A stretch of DNA of 49,780 nt from Lachnospiraceae bacterium (lineage in GTDB: Bacteria > Bacillota > Clostridia > Lachnospirales > Lachnospiraceae): contig JAFSIS010000057.1 in NCBI GenBank assembly GCA_017439665.1, positions 1 to 49,780 of the forward strand, given 5' to 3'. How positions within the stretch are numbered: the stretch's first letter is position 1; each line of letters begins with the position of its first letter. The position numbers and the translations under genes were made by a program. The notes beneath the pieces were generated by a model, which was given only the letters and a program-made list of their open reading frames with translations, did no database searches and was not told the origin of the DNA. Positions 1 to 7,461 of the stretch are shown here, piece by piece.

Positions 1-240
1 GCCAAAGCCCTGTATTTCTGCAGGGGAGTGCTTATTCCCGTATAAAATCAGAAGAATCGGTGTTAGCCGATTCCTCCTTCATACACAAAGGTAATCTGTA
101 AGCTCCCATTCTGACATTTATTCTCTTGGGGAAATGCTGATCTAATCAGCACTTCCTTGAAAATCTATGGCAGATATGGCTTTACAGCTCTTATGTACAA
201 CCAGTTACTCGTGGCTTGAAACAATCGTTTCTGTACAACA
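1..240 (-). promoter_or_regulatory. Leader downstream of the cobalamin riboswitch (expression platform region)
   Basis: This is the RNA 3' of the riboswitch aptamer, read leftward. It contains a strong hairpin at 130-156 (12-base arms, 3-base loop, one G-U type mismatch) and a second one at 54-73 (7-bp stem). An AGGAGG-like Shine-Dalgarno sequence lies at about 72-79 on the minus strand. One minus-strand frame is open from there to the window edge, but I see no ATG/GTG/TTG start in it, so the regulated gene probably starts outside the window. Neither hairpin is followed by a clear U-run, so control could be translational; this is inference. Confidence 0.45.
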
Positions 241-424
241 GTCAGGCAGGTCTCCCGGCTTAAAGATCATCGCATCCGCCGTCTTCCCGGTTTCCCAGTG
301 ACATCTTGGCTTCTGCTCCCTAATTACGGTGACGAGTTCGTACAGGATTTGCACCTGTTTCCCTTTTCACCGGAGCCAATCCCCATATAGGGCGATTGCT
401 CCGACACCTGAATGCTTCCTATTT
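241..424 (-). ncRNA. Cobalamin (B12) riboswitch aptamer
   Basis: Read on the minus strand, this stretch has the ordered landmarks of the cobalamin aptamer: the opening GGAAGC...GGTG part, a GGTGCAAATCC-like block, the B12-box neighbourhood, and the closing block AAGCCGGGAGACCTGCCTGAC at 241-262. Family knowledge: the aptamer binds adenosyl- or related cobalamins and represses B12 transport, synthesis or B12-independent isozyme genes. The controlled gene lies to the left, outside the window. The limits are approximate to about 5-10 bases. Confidence 0.9.
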
Positions 425-434
425 AATTCTCGTT

Positions 435-463
435 ATTCTAACATAGTTTTATTTTTTTCTCAA
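435..463 (-). promoter_or_regulatory. Promoter of the cobalamin riboswitch RNA
   Basis: On the minus strand, TTGAGA (458-463), a 17-bp spacer and TAGAAT (435-440) preceded by TG one base upstream make a good extended sigma-A promoter. The -35 box overlaps the stop codon of the upstream 311-residue gene (460-462). Transcription would start near 428, just before the aptamer. Confidence 0.75.
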
Positions 464-1395
464 CTGTTTCTTTCCAGTTCCTCATACAGCTTCTTACGAT
501 ATGCCTCATCCTGGGTAGCCTTCTCCAGATCCTCATATCGCTTTTCGGAAAGAAGCTTTGCGTAGAGCCGGTTGATCCATTCCGTGGCTGCCTCTTCTCC
601 TGCCTTACGCTCCGTATCCCGGATCACCTGAATGGCCTGTTCCATACGCTTAAGGCTTTCTCCCTCTTCCCTCTCTTTACTGCCGGACACAATTTCTGTC
701 TCTCTACCGCCGGGTGCTGACTCCTCCCTGTTTCTGTGCACAGACTCCCTCTCCTTCCCGGGGCCAAGCTGAGCCCTCAGCTCCTCCTGCATGGCTTCCG
801 GCAGAGCACCGTCTCTAAGCATCAGCTCCTTCTTTTCCACACGGTTCTCAAAATCGGAAAGGGGACGGTTCAGCATGGTAAGCACCTGGGACAGGGATCT
901 GGCGTAAACACAGATGGTTCCTATCCAATACATCTGCTTTTTGTAATCCAGGCCTCCCACCGTTTTATTCACATTTACATAGGGCAGAAACTGCTGCTTT
1001 ACGTAATCGCTCTGGATGGCCCAGTCGGGAAACTCGGAACCATCAAAGCGGATAAAATCCACCAGCGGCTGTGAGGCCAGAAAAAGATAATCCTCTTCAT
1101 CCTGTTCGGAAACCACCGGCTTTAAACGCATGACCAGGGTTTTCACTTTATCCCCTTCTTTCCAGATGACAGCCGGACAGTTATAAACGGAATAGGCTCT
1201 GGACTGACCGATCACAATTTTGTAATGTTCCTTCGGCACGTGATATTTTTTCAAAAGCTCCTCATAATCTTTTTGCTGTTTTTCCAGCTTGTCCACAGCC
1301 GGTTTTCGTTTTCCGGCAATGAAAACGGCGATAGCTGCCGCCACAAAAATGATCAGGATCAGATATCCCAGAATGATCGTTACACTTGTACTCAT
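460..1395 (-). CDS. Membrane-anchored protein of unknown function, 311 aa
   Basis: I do not recognise this family. Residues 6-27 form one hydrophobic helix (ILGYLILIIFVAAAIAVFIAG), followed by basic residues and a short coiled-coil-like stretch, so an N-terminal membrane anchor with a cytoplasmic domain is likely. The middle part (about 45-190) is a mixed alpha/beta domain with many aromatic residues. From about 195 to the end it is charged, low in complexity, and probably helical (Glu/Arg/Lys-rich). The gene follows the glycosyltransferase by 12 bases in the same direction, so the two are probably cotranscribed. The stop codon is overlapped by the promoter of the downstream riboswitch. No enzymatic motif is visible; the function stays open. 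Confidence 0.8.
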   Translation of the reverse strand: MSTSVTIILGYLILIIFVAAAIAVFIAGKRKPAVDKLEKQQKDYEELLKKYHVPKEHYKIVIGQSRAYSVYNCPAVIWKEGDKVKTLVMRLKPVVSEQDEEDYLFLASQPLVDFIRFDGSEFPDWAIQSDYVKQQFLPYVNVNKTVGGLDYKKQMYWIGTICVYARSLSQVLTMLNRPLSDFENRVEKKELMLRDGALPEAMQEELRAQLGPGKERESVHRNREESAPGGRETEIVSGSKEREEGESLKRMEQAIQVIRDTERKAGEEAATEWINRLYAKLLSEKRYEDLEKATQDEAYRKKLYEELERNS

Positions 1396-1407
1396 ATTCT
1401 CCTCTTT

Positions 1408-2766
1408 CTATTTCAGTACTCTCTGTACATTGGTTTTTATTTTTTCCAAAAGGATTTCATACTCCTGGATTTCCTCTGTGGTCATCCCCTCATAGCAGAC
1501 CTGCTGAAACTGTCGTTTTGCCCACAGGATATCTGCCAGTACACCTTCTGCCTGGGGCAGGATTTCCATGGTGATGGGAATATTCCTGTTCTTCTTACTT
1601 TCCTTCTTTTTCTCTTCCCCTGCCAGTCCTTCAAAAAACCGCCTGTCCTGTACCCGGATCATCTCTTTTACGATCAGCTTCTGAATAGCCAGCCTAAGCT
1701 TGCTCTTTTTGGTTACGGTGATATCTGCCATCTCCTGAATGCTGCTGCTTTCCTCCAGCCCACTCAAATAGAACAGCACCTTCACCTCCTCCAGAGACAT
1801 ATCCTGCTTTAGGGCAACGGTTTCCAGATACCTGTCCAAAAGCTTTCTCTCCCGGTATGCCTCAAAAAGGAAGCCTGCACCTTCCGTTGCTCCCAGACTG
1901 ACGGATATTCGCTCATCCCCCAGCTTCATGGAGCCGGGCAGGATGGCCGGCGGAACGATACCATCTCCTGCTGCATCGATCAGAAACTGATAGACCTGAT
2001 AACGGTTTTTTTCATAATCCTCTTCATTAAATACATCCCGGAAAAACTCATTGTAACACTTGAATACAGTCCGCTTCATCTGGATCGTTTTGGCGATGCT
2101 GGCCCCCTGGCTGACCAGTGAACCCTTGGTCTTCACGTAGTAATAGATGGGGACATGAAGGGCATATACCTTTCTGACATGGCGGATGTATTCCATGTTG
2201 AAGAGAAAATCCTCGCACCAGCTGATTTCCTTATCCATCATCAGCTGGTACTGGTCAATAATACTTTTTTTATACAGCTTATTCCACAGTACACCATAGT
2301 AAAAATCTGCAGGATTTTCGATCATGTAGGAGGCAAATTCCTCCCTGGTCAACACTCCGTCTTCCTGGATATCTCCCTTGTGAGCCAGACGTTCTCCCAC
2401 CACCCGGTAAAAATCGGAGATTACCAGATCACAATCCTGCTTTTCCATACTGGCCACCAACAGACCGGTGGCCTCCGGTGTCAGCCAGTCGTCGCTGTCC
2501 ACAAACTGCAGATATTCTCCTCTTGCCAGCCGGATAGCCTGATTCCGGGTATCCGATACCCCGCTGTTTTCCTTATGTAAAACGTAGATACGATGGTCAC
2601 CGGCTGCATATTCATCACAGATCTTACCCGACTCATCCCGGCTTCCGTCATCCATAAGCAACAGCTCAAAATCGGTAAAATCCTGTTTCAGTATACTTTC
2701 AATACAACGCCGCAGCTTCTCCTGGGCATTATAAACCGGTACAATAATACTTACCCTGGGATTCAT
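1408..2766 (-). CDS. Family 2 glycosyltransferase with a C-terminal MarR-like winged-helix domain
   Basis: The N-terminal half (about 1-230) is a GT-A family 2 glycosyltransferase: it opens VSIIVPVYNAQEKLRRCIES, has MDDGSRD for the nucleotide-sugar site, GEYLQFVDSDDW with the DxD-type metal motif near residue 95, and a W-C-E-D motif (EISWCEDFLFNMEY). Such enzymes move a sugar from a nucleotide donor to cell-surface polysaccharide or other acceptors. The C-terminal 130 residues look different: SLEEVKVLFYLSG, then a helix-turn-helix-like block (SIQEMADITVTKKSKLRLAI), a wing ending in RRFFEGL, and a closing helix (EYEILLEKIKTNVQRVL), the order found in MarR regulators. There is no membrane segment. 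The start has an AGGAGAGG Shine-Dalgarno sequence. The glycosyltransferase call is firm; the MarR-like call rests on pattern only. Confidence 0.88.
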   Translation of the reverse strand: MNPRVSIIVPVYNAQEKLRRCIESILKQDFTDFELLLMDDGSRDESGKICDEYAAGDHRIYVLHKENSGVSDTRNQAIRLARGEYLQFVDSDDWLTPEATGLLVASMEKQDCDLVISDFYRVVGERLAHKGDIQEDGVLTREEFASYMIENPADFYYGVLWNKLYKKSIIDQYQLMMDKEISWCEDFLFNMEYIRHVRKVYALHVPIYYYVKTKGSLVSQGASIAKTIQMKRTVFKCYNEFFRDVFNEEDYEKNRYQVYQFLIDAAGDGIVPPAILPGSMKLGDERISVSLGATEGAGFLFEAYRERKLLDRYLETVALKQDMSLEEVKVLFYLSGLEESSSIQEMADITVTKKSKLRLAIQKLIVKEMIRVQDRRFFEGLAGEEKKKESKKNRNIPITMEILPQAEGVLADILWAKRQFQQVCYEGMTTEEIQEYEILLEKIKTNVQRVLK

Positions 2767-2801
2767 GAACCTCTCCTTTTTCTCTGTATTTGCATATCTT
2801 T

Positions 2802-2831
2802 ACTATAACCTGTTTTTCCCCCTTCTGACAA
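2802..2831 (-). promoter_or_regulatory. Promoter of the glycosyltransferase operon
   Basis: TTGTCA (2826-2831), an 18-bp spacer and TATAGT (2802-2807) on the minus strand, 36 bases before the ATG. It is divergent from the SOS promoter of the polymerase. Confidence 0.6.
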
Positions 2832-2894
2832 CCGTTGCCAAAACTTACCTTCATCTTTTTTGTAAAAGCAGTAGCATATTTTCTTCTGTGGTGC

Positions 2895-2922
2895 TATAAT
2901 CCTTTTATCGAACATATGTTCT
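2895..2922 (+). promoter_or_regulatory. SOS-controlled promoter: -10 box and LexA operator of the Y-family polymerase
   Basis: TATAAT at 2895-2900 is followed by CGAACATATGTTCT at 2909-2922. This matches the Gram-positive LexA operator (CGAAC-4-GTTCG) except for the last base. The operator covers the expected start point, so bound LexA should block initiation. I do not see a good -35 hexamer. Confidence 0.88.
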
Positions 2923-2946
2923 TAATCATTTTGAGGATATTTGAGA

Positions 2947-4206
2947 ATGAGACATTATCTTTGTATTGACCTGAAATCTTTTTATGCCTCTGTGGAATGT
3001 GTAGAACGGGGGCTGGATCCCATGACCACCAGACTGGTGGTAGCCGATCCCGACCGTACGGACAAAACCATCTGCCTGGCTGTTACACCTGCCCTGAAGA
3101 AGCTGGGCGTCAGTAACCGCTGCCGGATCTTCGAGATCCCAAAGCATATTTCCTATATTATGGCTCCTCCCCGGATGCAGAAGTATATCGATTATGCTGC
3201 CGATATTTACGATATTTATCTGAACTACATCGCCCCGGAGGACATCCATGTTTACTCCATCGATGAGGTCTTTATGGATGTTACCGACTACCTTCCTCTT
3301 TATGGAACCAATGCCCGCAGCCTGGGCATCCGTTTGGTTCAGGATATTTATGAACACCTGGGAATTCCTGCTGCCTGCGGAATCGGAACCAACCTCTATC
3401 TGGCTAAGGTAGCCCTGGATATTACCGCCAAACGAAGCCCGGATTTCATCGGAAATTTAACGGAAGAAAGCTATTGTTCCACCCTTTGGAAGCACCGGCC
3501 CCTTACGGATTTCTGGCGTGTAGGCAAAGGAACGGCCAGCCGCCTTGCCTCCTATGGGATTCTCACTATGGGGGATATCGCCCATACCAGTGAGAACCTC
3601 CTGTATCGCCTCTTCGGTGTAGACGCAGAGCTGTTGATCGACCATTCCTGGGGGCGGGAGCCGGTAACTATGGCCGACATCAAGGCCTATCATCCCAGAA
3701 CCAACTGCCTCACCAGCGGCCAGGTACTGATGCGGGACTACACCTTTGAAGAAGGTAAGCTCATCGTAAAAGAAATGATGGATCTACTCTGCCTGGATCT
3801 GGTGGAGAAGAAGCTGGTCACCCACTCCATCACCCTCCATGTAGGCTATGCCAGACAGTTTGGCCGTGATTCTGCCCATGGCAGTACTTCACTGGACATG
3901 GAGACCAATGCCGATATGCTCCTGATCCCTGCTGCCCTTACCCTGTATGAGAGAATCGTCCATCCCCTTTTTCCCATTCACCGAGTGGTGATCACCTGCA
4001 ACAACGTAGTCCCGGAAAGCGGCCAGCAATACAGCCTTTTTCTGGATACCTACCTGCTGGAAAAAAACCGGCGCCTCCAACAGGCCGTCCTGAGTATCAA
4101 GGCCCGATATGGCAAGGATGCCGTGTTGAAGGGAATGAACCTTCTTGAAGGCGCTACCACCAGAGAACGAAACCATCAGATAGGAGGTCATAAAAGTGGC
4201 ACATAA
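2947..4206 (+). CDS. Y-family translesion DNA polymerase (UvrX/UmuC-like)
   Basis: This gene encodes an error-prone polymerase that copies damaged DNA. Residues 1-20 carry the catalytic metal motif in CIDLKSFYASVECVERG, and SIDEVFMDVTDYL near residue 105 is the second catalytic SIDE-type motif. Family features continue with ACGIGTNLYLAKVALDITAK (palm) and the helix-hairpin-helix region FWRVGKGTASRLASYGI. About 419 aa, normal for this family. A TTG at 2941 is also in frame; I prefer ATG 2947 because the conserved MRHYLCIDLKSFYASVE begins there. It sits under a LexA box and overlaps the start of a YolD-like gene, the usual SOS pairing in Firmicutes. Confidence 0.93.
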   Translation: MRHYLCIDLKSFYASVECVERGLDPMTTRLVVADPDRTDKTICLAVTPALKKLGVSNRCRIFEIPKHISYIMAPPRMQKYIDYAADIYDIYLNYIAPEDIHVYSIDEVFMDVTDYLPLYGTNARSLGIRLVQDIYEHLGIPAACGIGTNLYLAKVALDITAKRSPDFIGNLTEESYCSTLWKHRPLTDFWRVGKGTASRLASYGILTMGDIAHTSENLLYRLFGVDAELLIDHSWGREPVTMADIKAYHPRTNCLTSGQVLMRDYTFEEGKLIVKEMMDLLCLDLVEKKLVTHSITLHVGYARQFGRDSAHGSTSLDMETNADMLLIPAALTLYERIVHPLFPIHRVVITCNNVVPESGQQYSLFLDTYLLEKNRRLQQAVLSIKARYGKDAVLKGMNLLEGATTRERNHQIGGHKSGT

Positions 4207-4426
4207 ACCCCATACCCCCATGTCCATCGAAAACCGTGCCAAGCAGTTCATGCCCTTTTCTGCCTTGAAGGGCCTCTATGAGGCCCTGGCCAGTAAGGAG
4301 GCGGCACGACTGAAAAAGGCAGACTCCTTAGAGTCTGCCGCAGATCCGGTCTGCCACATAGACACCACTGGCAGAAGCATGGGACAGGGAGTGGGTAACT
4401 CCGCTGCCATCACCGATGATATATAA
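4196..4426 (+). pseudogene. YolD-like small protein, apparently 3'-truncated
   Basis: The GTG start at 4196 has an AGGAGGT Shine-Dalgarno sequence and overlaps the polymerase by 11 bases. The first 40 or so residues (SIENRAKQFMPFSALKGLYE) match the conserved opening of the small YolD-like proteins that accompany UvrX-type polymerases. Family members I know run to about 100-120 residues, with an acidic/basic helical part and a beta-rich C-terminus. Here the similarity stops near residue 43, and the last 33 codons are simply the reverse complement of the 3' end of the convergent FAD oxidoreductase gene. A deletion or rearrangement probably fused the 5' part of this gene to that gene's end. It could still yield a 76-residue protein. 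Confidence 0.65.
4313..4339 (-). terminator. Intrinsic terminator containing the stop codon of the FAD oxidoreductase gene
   Basis: On the minus strand, a perfect 9-bp stem (GGCAGACTC / GAGTCTGCC) with loop TAAG is followed by TTTTT. The left arm encodes the last three residues (Gly-Arg-Leu) and the loop begins with the TAA stop codon at 4328-4330. Confidence 0.88.
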
Positions 4427-5698
4427 GCCCTTGTGGACGGTCTCCAGATGTTCATCCAGCTCCACCTCCATATTGTAGAACTTAACCTCTACTCCATAAA
4501 GAAGGGTATCATCATTGGCCGTTCCCGGTGCGATCTTATCCAGGGCATAAACCATTTCCATAATGCCGTCCAGAATCCGTTTGGGAAGTACCAGGCTTAA
4601 GTCTCCCGGTGTGGCGGCCAAAGTGGGACGTACCGTATTCTCAGCAATCCGTTTCTGGTTGCTTCTGCGGTCCCGGACCAGATCACCAAACCGCTGGACG
4701 ATCACCCCTCCTCCCAGCATATTGGAGAGGCGGGCAATGCTTTCTCCATAACCGTTACTGTCCTTAAAGGGCTCGGAAAAATGCTTGGCCACCAGCAGGG
4801 CAAAGTTGGTATTTTCCGTCTTTTTCTTCTCATCCTCGAAGCTGTGGCCATTGACGGTAATGATTCCATTGGTATTTTCGTTAACCACGATTCCCTTGGG
4901 ATTCATACAGAAGGTACGCACCCTGTCCTCAAACTTCTCCGTACAATAGACGATCTTACTCTCATAGAGCTCATCCGTAATATGGGAAAAGATCAGAGCA
5001 GGAAGCTCCACTCGCACACCGATATCCACACGGTTGGATTTGGTTCTGATCCCCAGCTCACCACAGACCTTTTCCATCCATTTGCTGCCGCTTCGTCCCA
5101 CGGAAATAATGCAGTTTTTACAGTCTGCACTCTCCTCTCCATAAAAAACACGATAGCCTTCTTCTGTTTTTTCTACCCGGCTGACCATCGTATTAAAGAA
5201 AAAGTCAACCTTTTCTTTTAACTCATTATAGAGCTGTCCCAGCACCACATAGTTGATATCCGTTCCCAAATGGCGTACAGAAGCGTCCAGAAGGGTGAGC
5301 TTATGCTGAAGGCACACCTTTTTCAGGTCTGTACCGGCAGTAGAATACATGGCCGTTCCCTCTCCGCCGTGGCTCATGTTGATCTCATCTACATAATGCA
5401 TCAGCTCCAGAGCCTTCCCGGGCCCGATATACTGATGAAGGGTTCCCCCAAAGTCGTTGGTGATATTGTATTTTCCATCAGAAAAAGCGCCCGCTCCGCC
5501 AAAACCGTTCATAATATCGCAGGTCTTACAGCTGATACAGGATTTTATCTTTTCACCATCTATAGGGCATTTTCTCTTTTCCAGGGTATTGCCCGCTTCA
5601 AAAACGGAAATCTTCAGGTCCGGCCTTTTTTTACTTAATTCATAGGCGGAAAAAATCCCTCCCGGTCCTGCTCCGATAATGATTACATCATAGTTCAT
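4328..5698 (-). CDS. FAD-dependent oxidoreductase (COG2509-type uncharacterised flavoprotein)
   Basis: The N-terminus has the dinucleotide-binding motif DVIIIGAGPGGIFSAYELS and a later Glu (SVFEAG) that would bind the FAD ribose. A Cys-rich patch follows (KCPIDGEKIKSCISCKTCDIM, four cysteines) and then NGFGGAGAFSDGKYN, both typical of the COG2509 group. The C-terminus has the second FAD motif GLYIIGDGSGVTHSLSHASASG. Length 456 is usual. The substrate is unknown; the cysteines could be redox active or bind a metal or cluster. The gene ends inside its own terminator. It is convergent with the polymerase/YolD pair and is not in a clear operon. Confidence 0.88.
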   Translation of the reverse strand: MNYDVIIIGAGPGGIFSAYELSKKRPDLKISVFEAGNTLEKRKCPIDGEKIKSCISCKTCDIMNGFGGAGAFSDGKYNITNDFGGTLHQYIGPGKALELMHYVDEINMSHGGEGTAMYSTAGTDLKKVCLQHKLTLLDASVRHLGTDINYVVLGQLYNELKEKVDFFFNTMVSRVEKTEEGYRVFYGEESADCKNCIISVGRSGSKWMEKVCGELGIRTKSNRVDIGVRVELPALIFSHITDELYESKIVYCTEKFEDRVRTFCMNPKGIVVNENTNGIITVNGHSFEDEKKKTENTNFALLVAKHFSEPFKDSNGYGESIARLSNMLGGGVIVQRFGDLVRDRRSNQKRIAENTVRPTLAATPGDLSLVLPKRILDGIMEMVYALDKIAPGTANDDTLLYGVEVKFYNMEVELDEHLETVHKGLYIIGDGSGVTHSLSHASASGVYVADRICGRL

Positions 5699-5806
5699 CC
5701 TTATTGCTCCTTATGCTTAAATTCTATCTCTTTTCTTCTCCCTATGGTATGGAAATATCTGCCTTTGTTTTTAACTTCTCTAAATGCCAAACACAGTCTC
5801 TTCCAA

Positions 5807-6220
5807 TTACAGAACCATGACCAGTGTTCCCACGGTGATCAGTGCACAGCCGACCAGAGACTTTATGGTAAAGGCCTCATGCAGAAATACAAAGGCCAGG
5901 ATCAGGGTGATGACTACGCTCAGCTTATCCACCGGCACTACCTTGGAGGCTTCTCCCACCTGCAGAGCATGGTAATAGCAAAGCCAGGAGGCTCCTGTAG
6001 CCAGTCCCGAAAGGATCAGAAAAAGCCAGCTCTTTTTGCTGATCTCACTAAGGCCTCCCTGGGCATTTGTCAAAAATACCATTCCCCAGGCCATAATCAC
6101 CACTACTACTGTTCGAACGGCTGTGGCAAGACTGGAGTTCACTCCGTCTATACCTATTTTAGCCAGAATAGACGTTAATGCCGCAAAAACCGCTGACAAT
6201 AAAGCAAAAATAAACCACAT
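5807..6220 (-). CDS. Single-domain EamA/DMT family transporter
   Basis: The 137 residues form four to five hydrophobic helices (starting WFIFALLSAVFAALTSILAKIGI) with the EamA signature in ALQVGEASKVVPVDKLSVV and a final GCALITVGTLVMV. Family knowledge: drug/metabolite transporter proteins usually have two EamA repeats (about 300 aa), but one-repeat members of about 140 aa exist and act as dimers, so this need not be a fragment. The substrate cannot be inferred. It lies downstream of a hairpin terminator that separates it from the XRE remnant. Confidence 0.88.
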   Translation of the reverse strand: MWFIFALLSAVFAALTSILAKIGIDGVNSSLATAVRTVVVVIMAWGMVFLTNAQGGLSEISKKSWLFLILSGLATGASWLCYYHALQVGEASKVVPVDKLSVVITLILAFVFLHEAFTIKSLVGCALITVGTLVMVL

Positions 6221-6269
6221 TCTGTTATCCCCCTTTCTGCCCTCTCGTCATGGAACAGCCTTCTACATG

Positions 6270-6315
6270 AAAAAATCCACTATACCAATATTTACTACCA
6301 GTATAGTGGATTTTT
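6270..6315. terminator. Strong hairpin, probable bidirectional terminator
   Basis: A perfect 15-bp stem (271-285 with 301-315 in the 6200s/6300s block) encloses a 15-base loop, and each strand's 3' arm ends in five or six Ts. It lies just after the XRE remnant and about 50 bases before the EamA gene on the minus strand. Confidence 0.75.
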
Positions 6316-6340
6316 CGTTTTTTTACAATGTTGTGTTTTA

Positions 6341-6469
6341 TCAGTGCTTTTCTTCACTTTCTTTGGTTATTCCAAGGACACAGCATGCCGCTGGCAGCTC
6401 CTTTTGTGTCACCCCCTTTTGTCTCCTGACCTCTGCAATAAATTTACCGGTTTTTTCCTGATCTAACAT
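6341..6469 (-). pseudogene. Remnant of an XRE-family (helix-turn-helix) repressor, 42 aa
   Basis: A short minus-strand frame (ATG at 6469, TGA at 6341) reads MLDQEKTGKFIAEVRRQKGV then TQKEL. This is the standard opening of XRE/Cro-type regulators in Clostridia: first helix plus the start of the helix-turn-helix. After TQKEL the expected A-E-x-L-x-I-T...V-S-K-W recognition helix is missing or garbled (PAACCVLGITKESEEKH) and the frame stops. An AGGAAGG-like ribosome site precedes the ATG. It is most simply a decayed gene; a functional 42-residue protein is less likely. Confidence 0.6.
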
Positions 6470-6586
6470 AGCCTTCCTCCGTTCGTTTATGATTTACGGC
6501 CTTATTTTACTTCTCTCTATTGCCCGACACCACCCCCGCATCGTAGAATCCGGCTGTCTACCAGGCGTAGACTGTTCTGCCATCTC

Positions 6587-7408
6587 CTACTGCAGTACAT
6601 CCCCAAATACCTCGGTTAAGGTCTCAGACTCCAGAGGAAGTGCACGCAATTTTCTAAAAATGTCATAGGTCATTTCCAACCAGGTCTTACGGTCCACCTC
6701 TATACTTTCCCCTTCCTGTATCCTCACTGAATAATAAGAATAGGACTGGCTTTCTCCTTCTTCAAGCTCAAGAACCCTCTCCCAGTCCCCCTCTTCATTC
6801 AGTACTTCAAAATAATCTCTGACAACTCCTGCATGAGTTCCGTCATGATGCCAGATCAGCCCTGTCCCCATGATGCGATCATACATAGCCGTTCCCTGAT
6901 ACATCAGATAAATTTCACCTTCTTTTTCTTCATAGTCAAAAAGATACAGATGACCTCCGCCTACTCCAAGCTCCGGTTTCTCATCTCCATCCAAATCCTC
7001 ATAATAATAATCAAACTGATAAAAGGCTTCCTTTATCCCCTCAATCTTATCCCCCTTTTCATCCAGAGTAAAAAGGCTGTCAACATATACCTTCTCCCCG
7101 TTTTTCTTAATTATCATTCTTTCATTTTGCAGCATTTCCAGATAAATCTTTCTATAAAGGTCATCCTCCTCATCAGAGATGACTGACCATAGAGGATACC
7201 GCCGCAGCTTTAGATAAGTATCGTTTATTCTGTCGATTTCCTCCATCAGCTCATCTCCCGCCATTGATTCATCTCCCGCCATCAATTCATCCCCTGCCAT
7301 TGATTCATCCCAATAGTCCTTTTCTCTTTGTACAAATAAAAAGGCCAACAGCATTACGATAAGCATTAAGCCTGCAAATCTCTTTATGTTTATCTCCCGT
7401 TTCTTCAT
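6587..7408 (-). CDS. Membrane-anchored or secreted hypothetical protein with tandem repeats
   Basis: The family is unrecognised. Residues 10-26 (FAGLMLIVMLLAFLFVQ) after a basic start form a signal peptide or N-terminal anchor; no lipobox cysteine is present. Residues about 33-55 repeat DESMAG/DELMAG almost four times, encoded by 18-bp tandem repeats. A later segment, YYEDLDGDEKPELGVGGGHLYLF, resembles the calcium-loop/VCBS-like 'D-x-D-G-D-x-x-x-E' pattern in secreted proteins that report or bind at the surface. The rest is acidic and aromatic-rich. It stands upstream of EamA and downstream of two related hypothetical genes in the same direction; the three look like one accessory block. Confidence 0.75.
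   Translation of the reverse strand: MKKREINIKRFAGLMLIVMLLAFLFVQREKDYWDESMAGDELMAGDESMAGDELMEEIDRINDTYLKLRRYPLWSVISDEEDDLYRKIYLEMLQNERMIIKKNGEKVYVDSLFTLDEKGDKIEGIKEAFYQFDYYYEDLDGDEKPELGVGGGHLYLFDYEEKEGEIYLMYQGTAMYDRIMGTGLIWHHDGTHAGVVRDYFEVLNEEGDWERVLELEEGESQSYSYYSVRIQEGESIEVDRKTWLEMTYDIFRKLRALPLESETLTEVFGDVLQ
7244..7315. repeat. 18-bp in-frame tandem repeat, about four copies
   Basis: Copies at 7244-7261, 7262-7279, 7280-7297 and a partial one at 7298-7315 differ at a few positions. Each encodes six residues of the DE(S/L)MAG type, so copy-number change keeps the reading frame and only alters the length of the spacer after the membrane anchor. Confidence 0.85.
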
Positions 7409-7461
7409 TGAACCCCTTCCCTTTCAACCTGCCTTCTCCTATTTTTCCCTTGTGTCAGGCA

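Noticed and set aside
5807..6220. EamA gene as a truncated half of a two-repeat transporter
   Set aside because: One-repeat EamA proteins of this size are a normal class, and start, stop and helices are intact.
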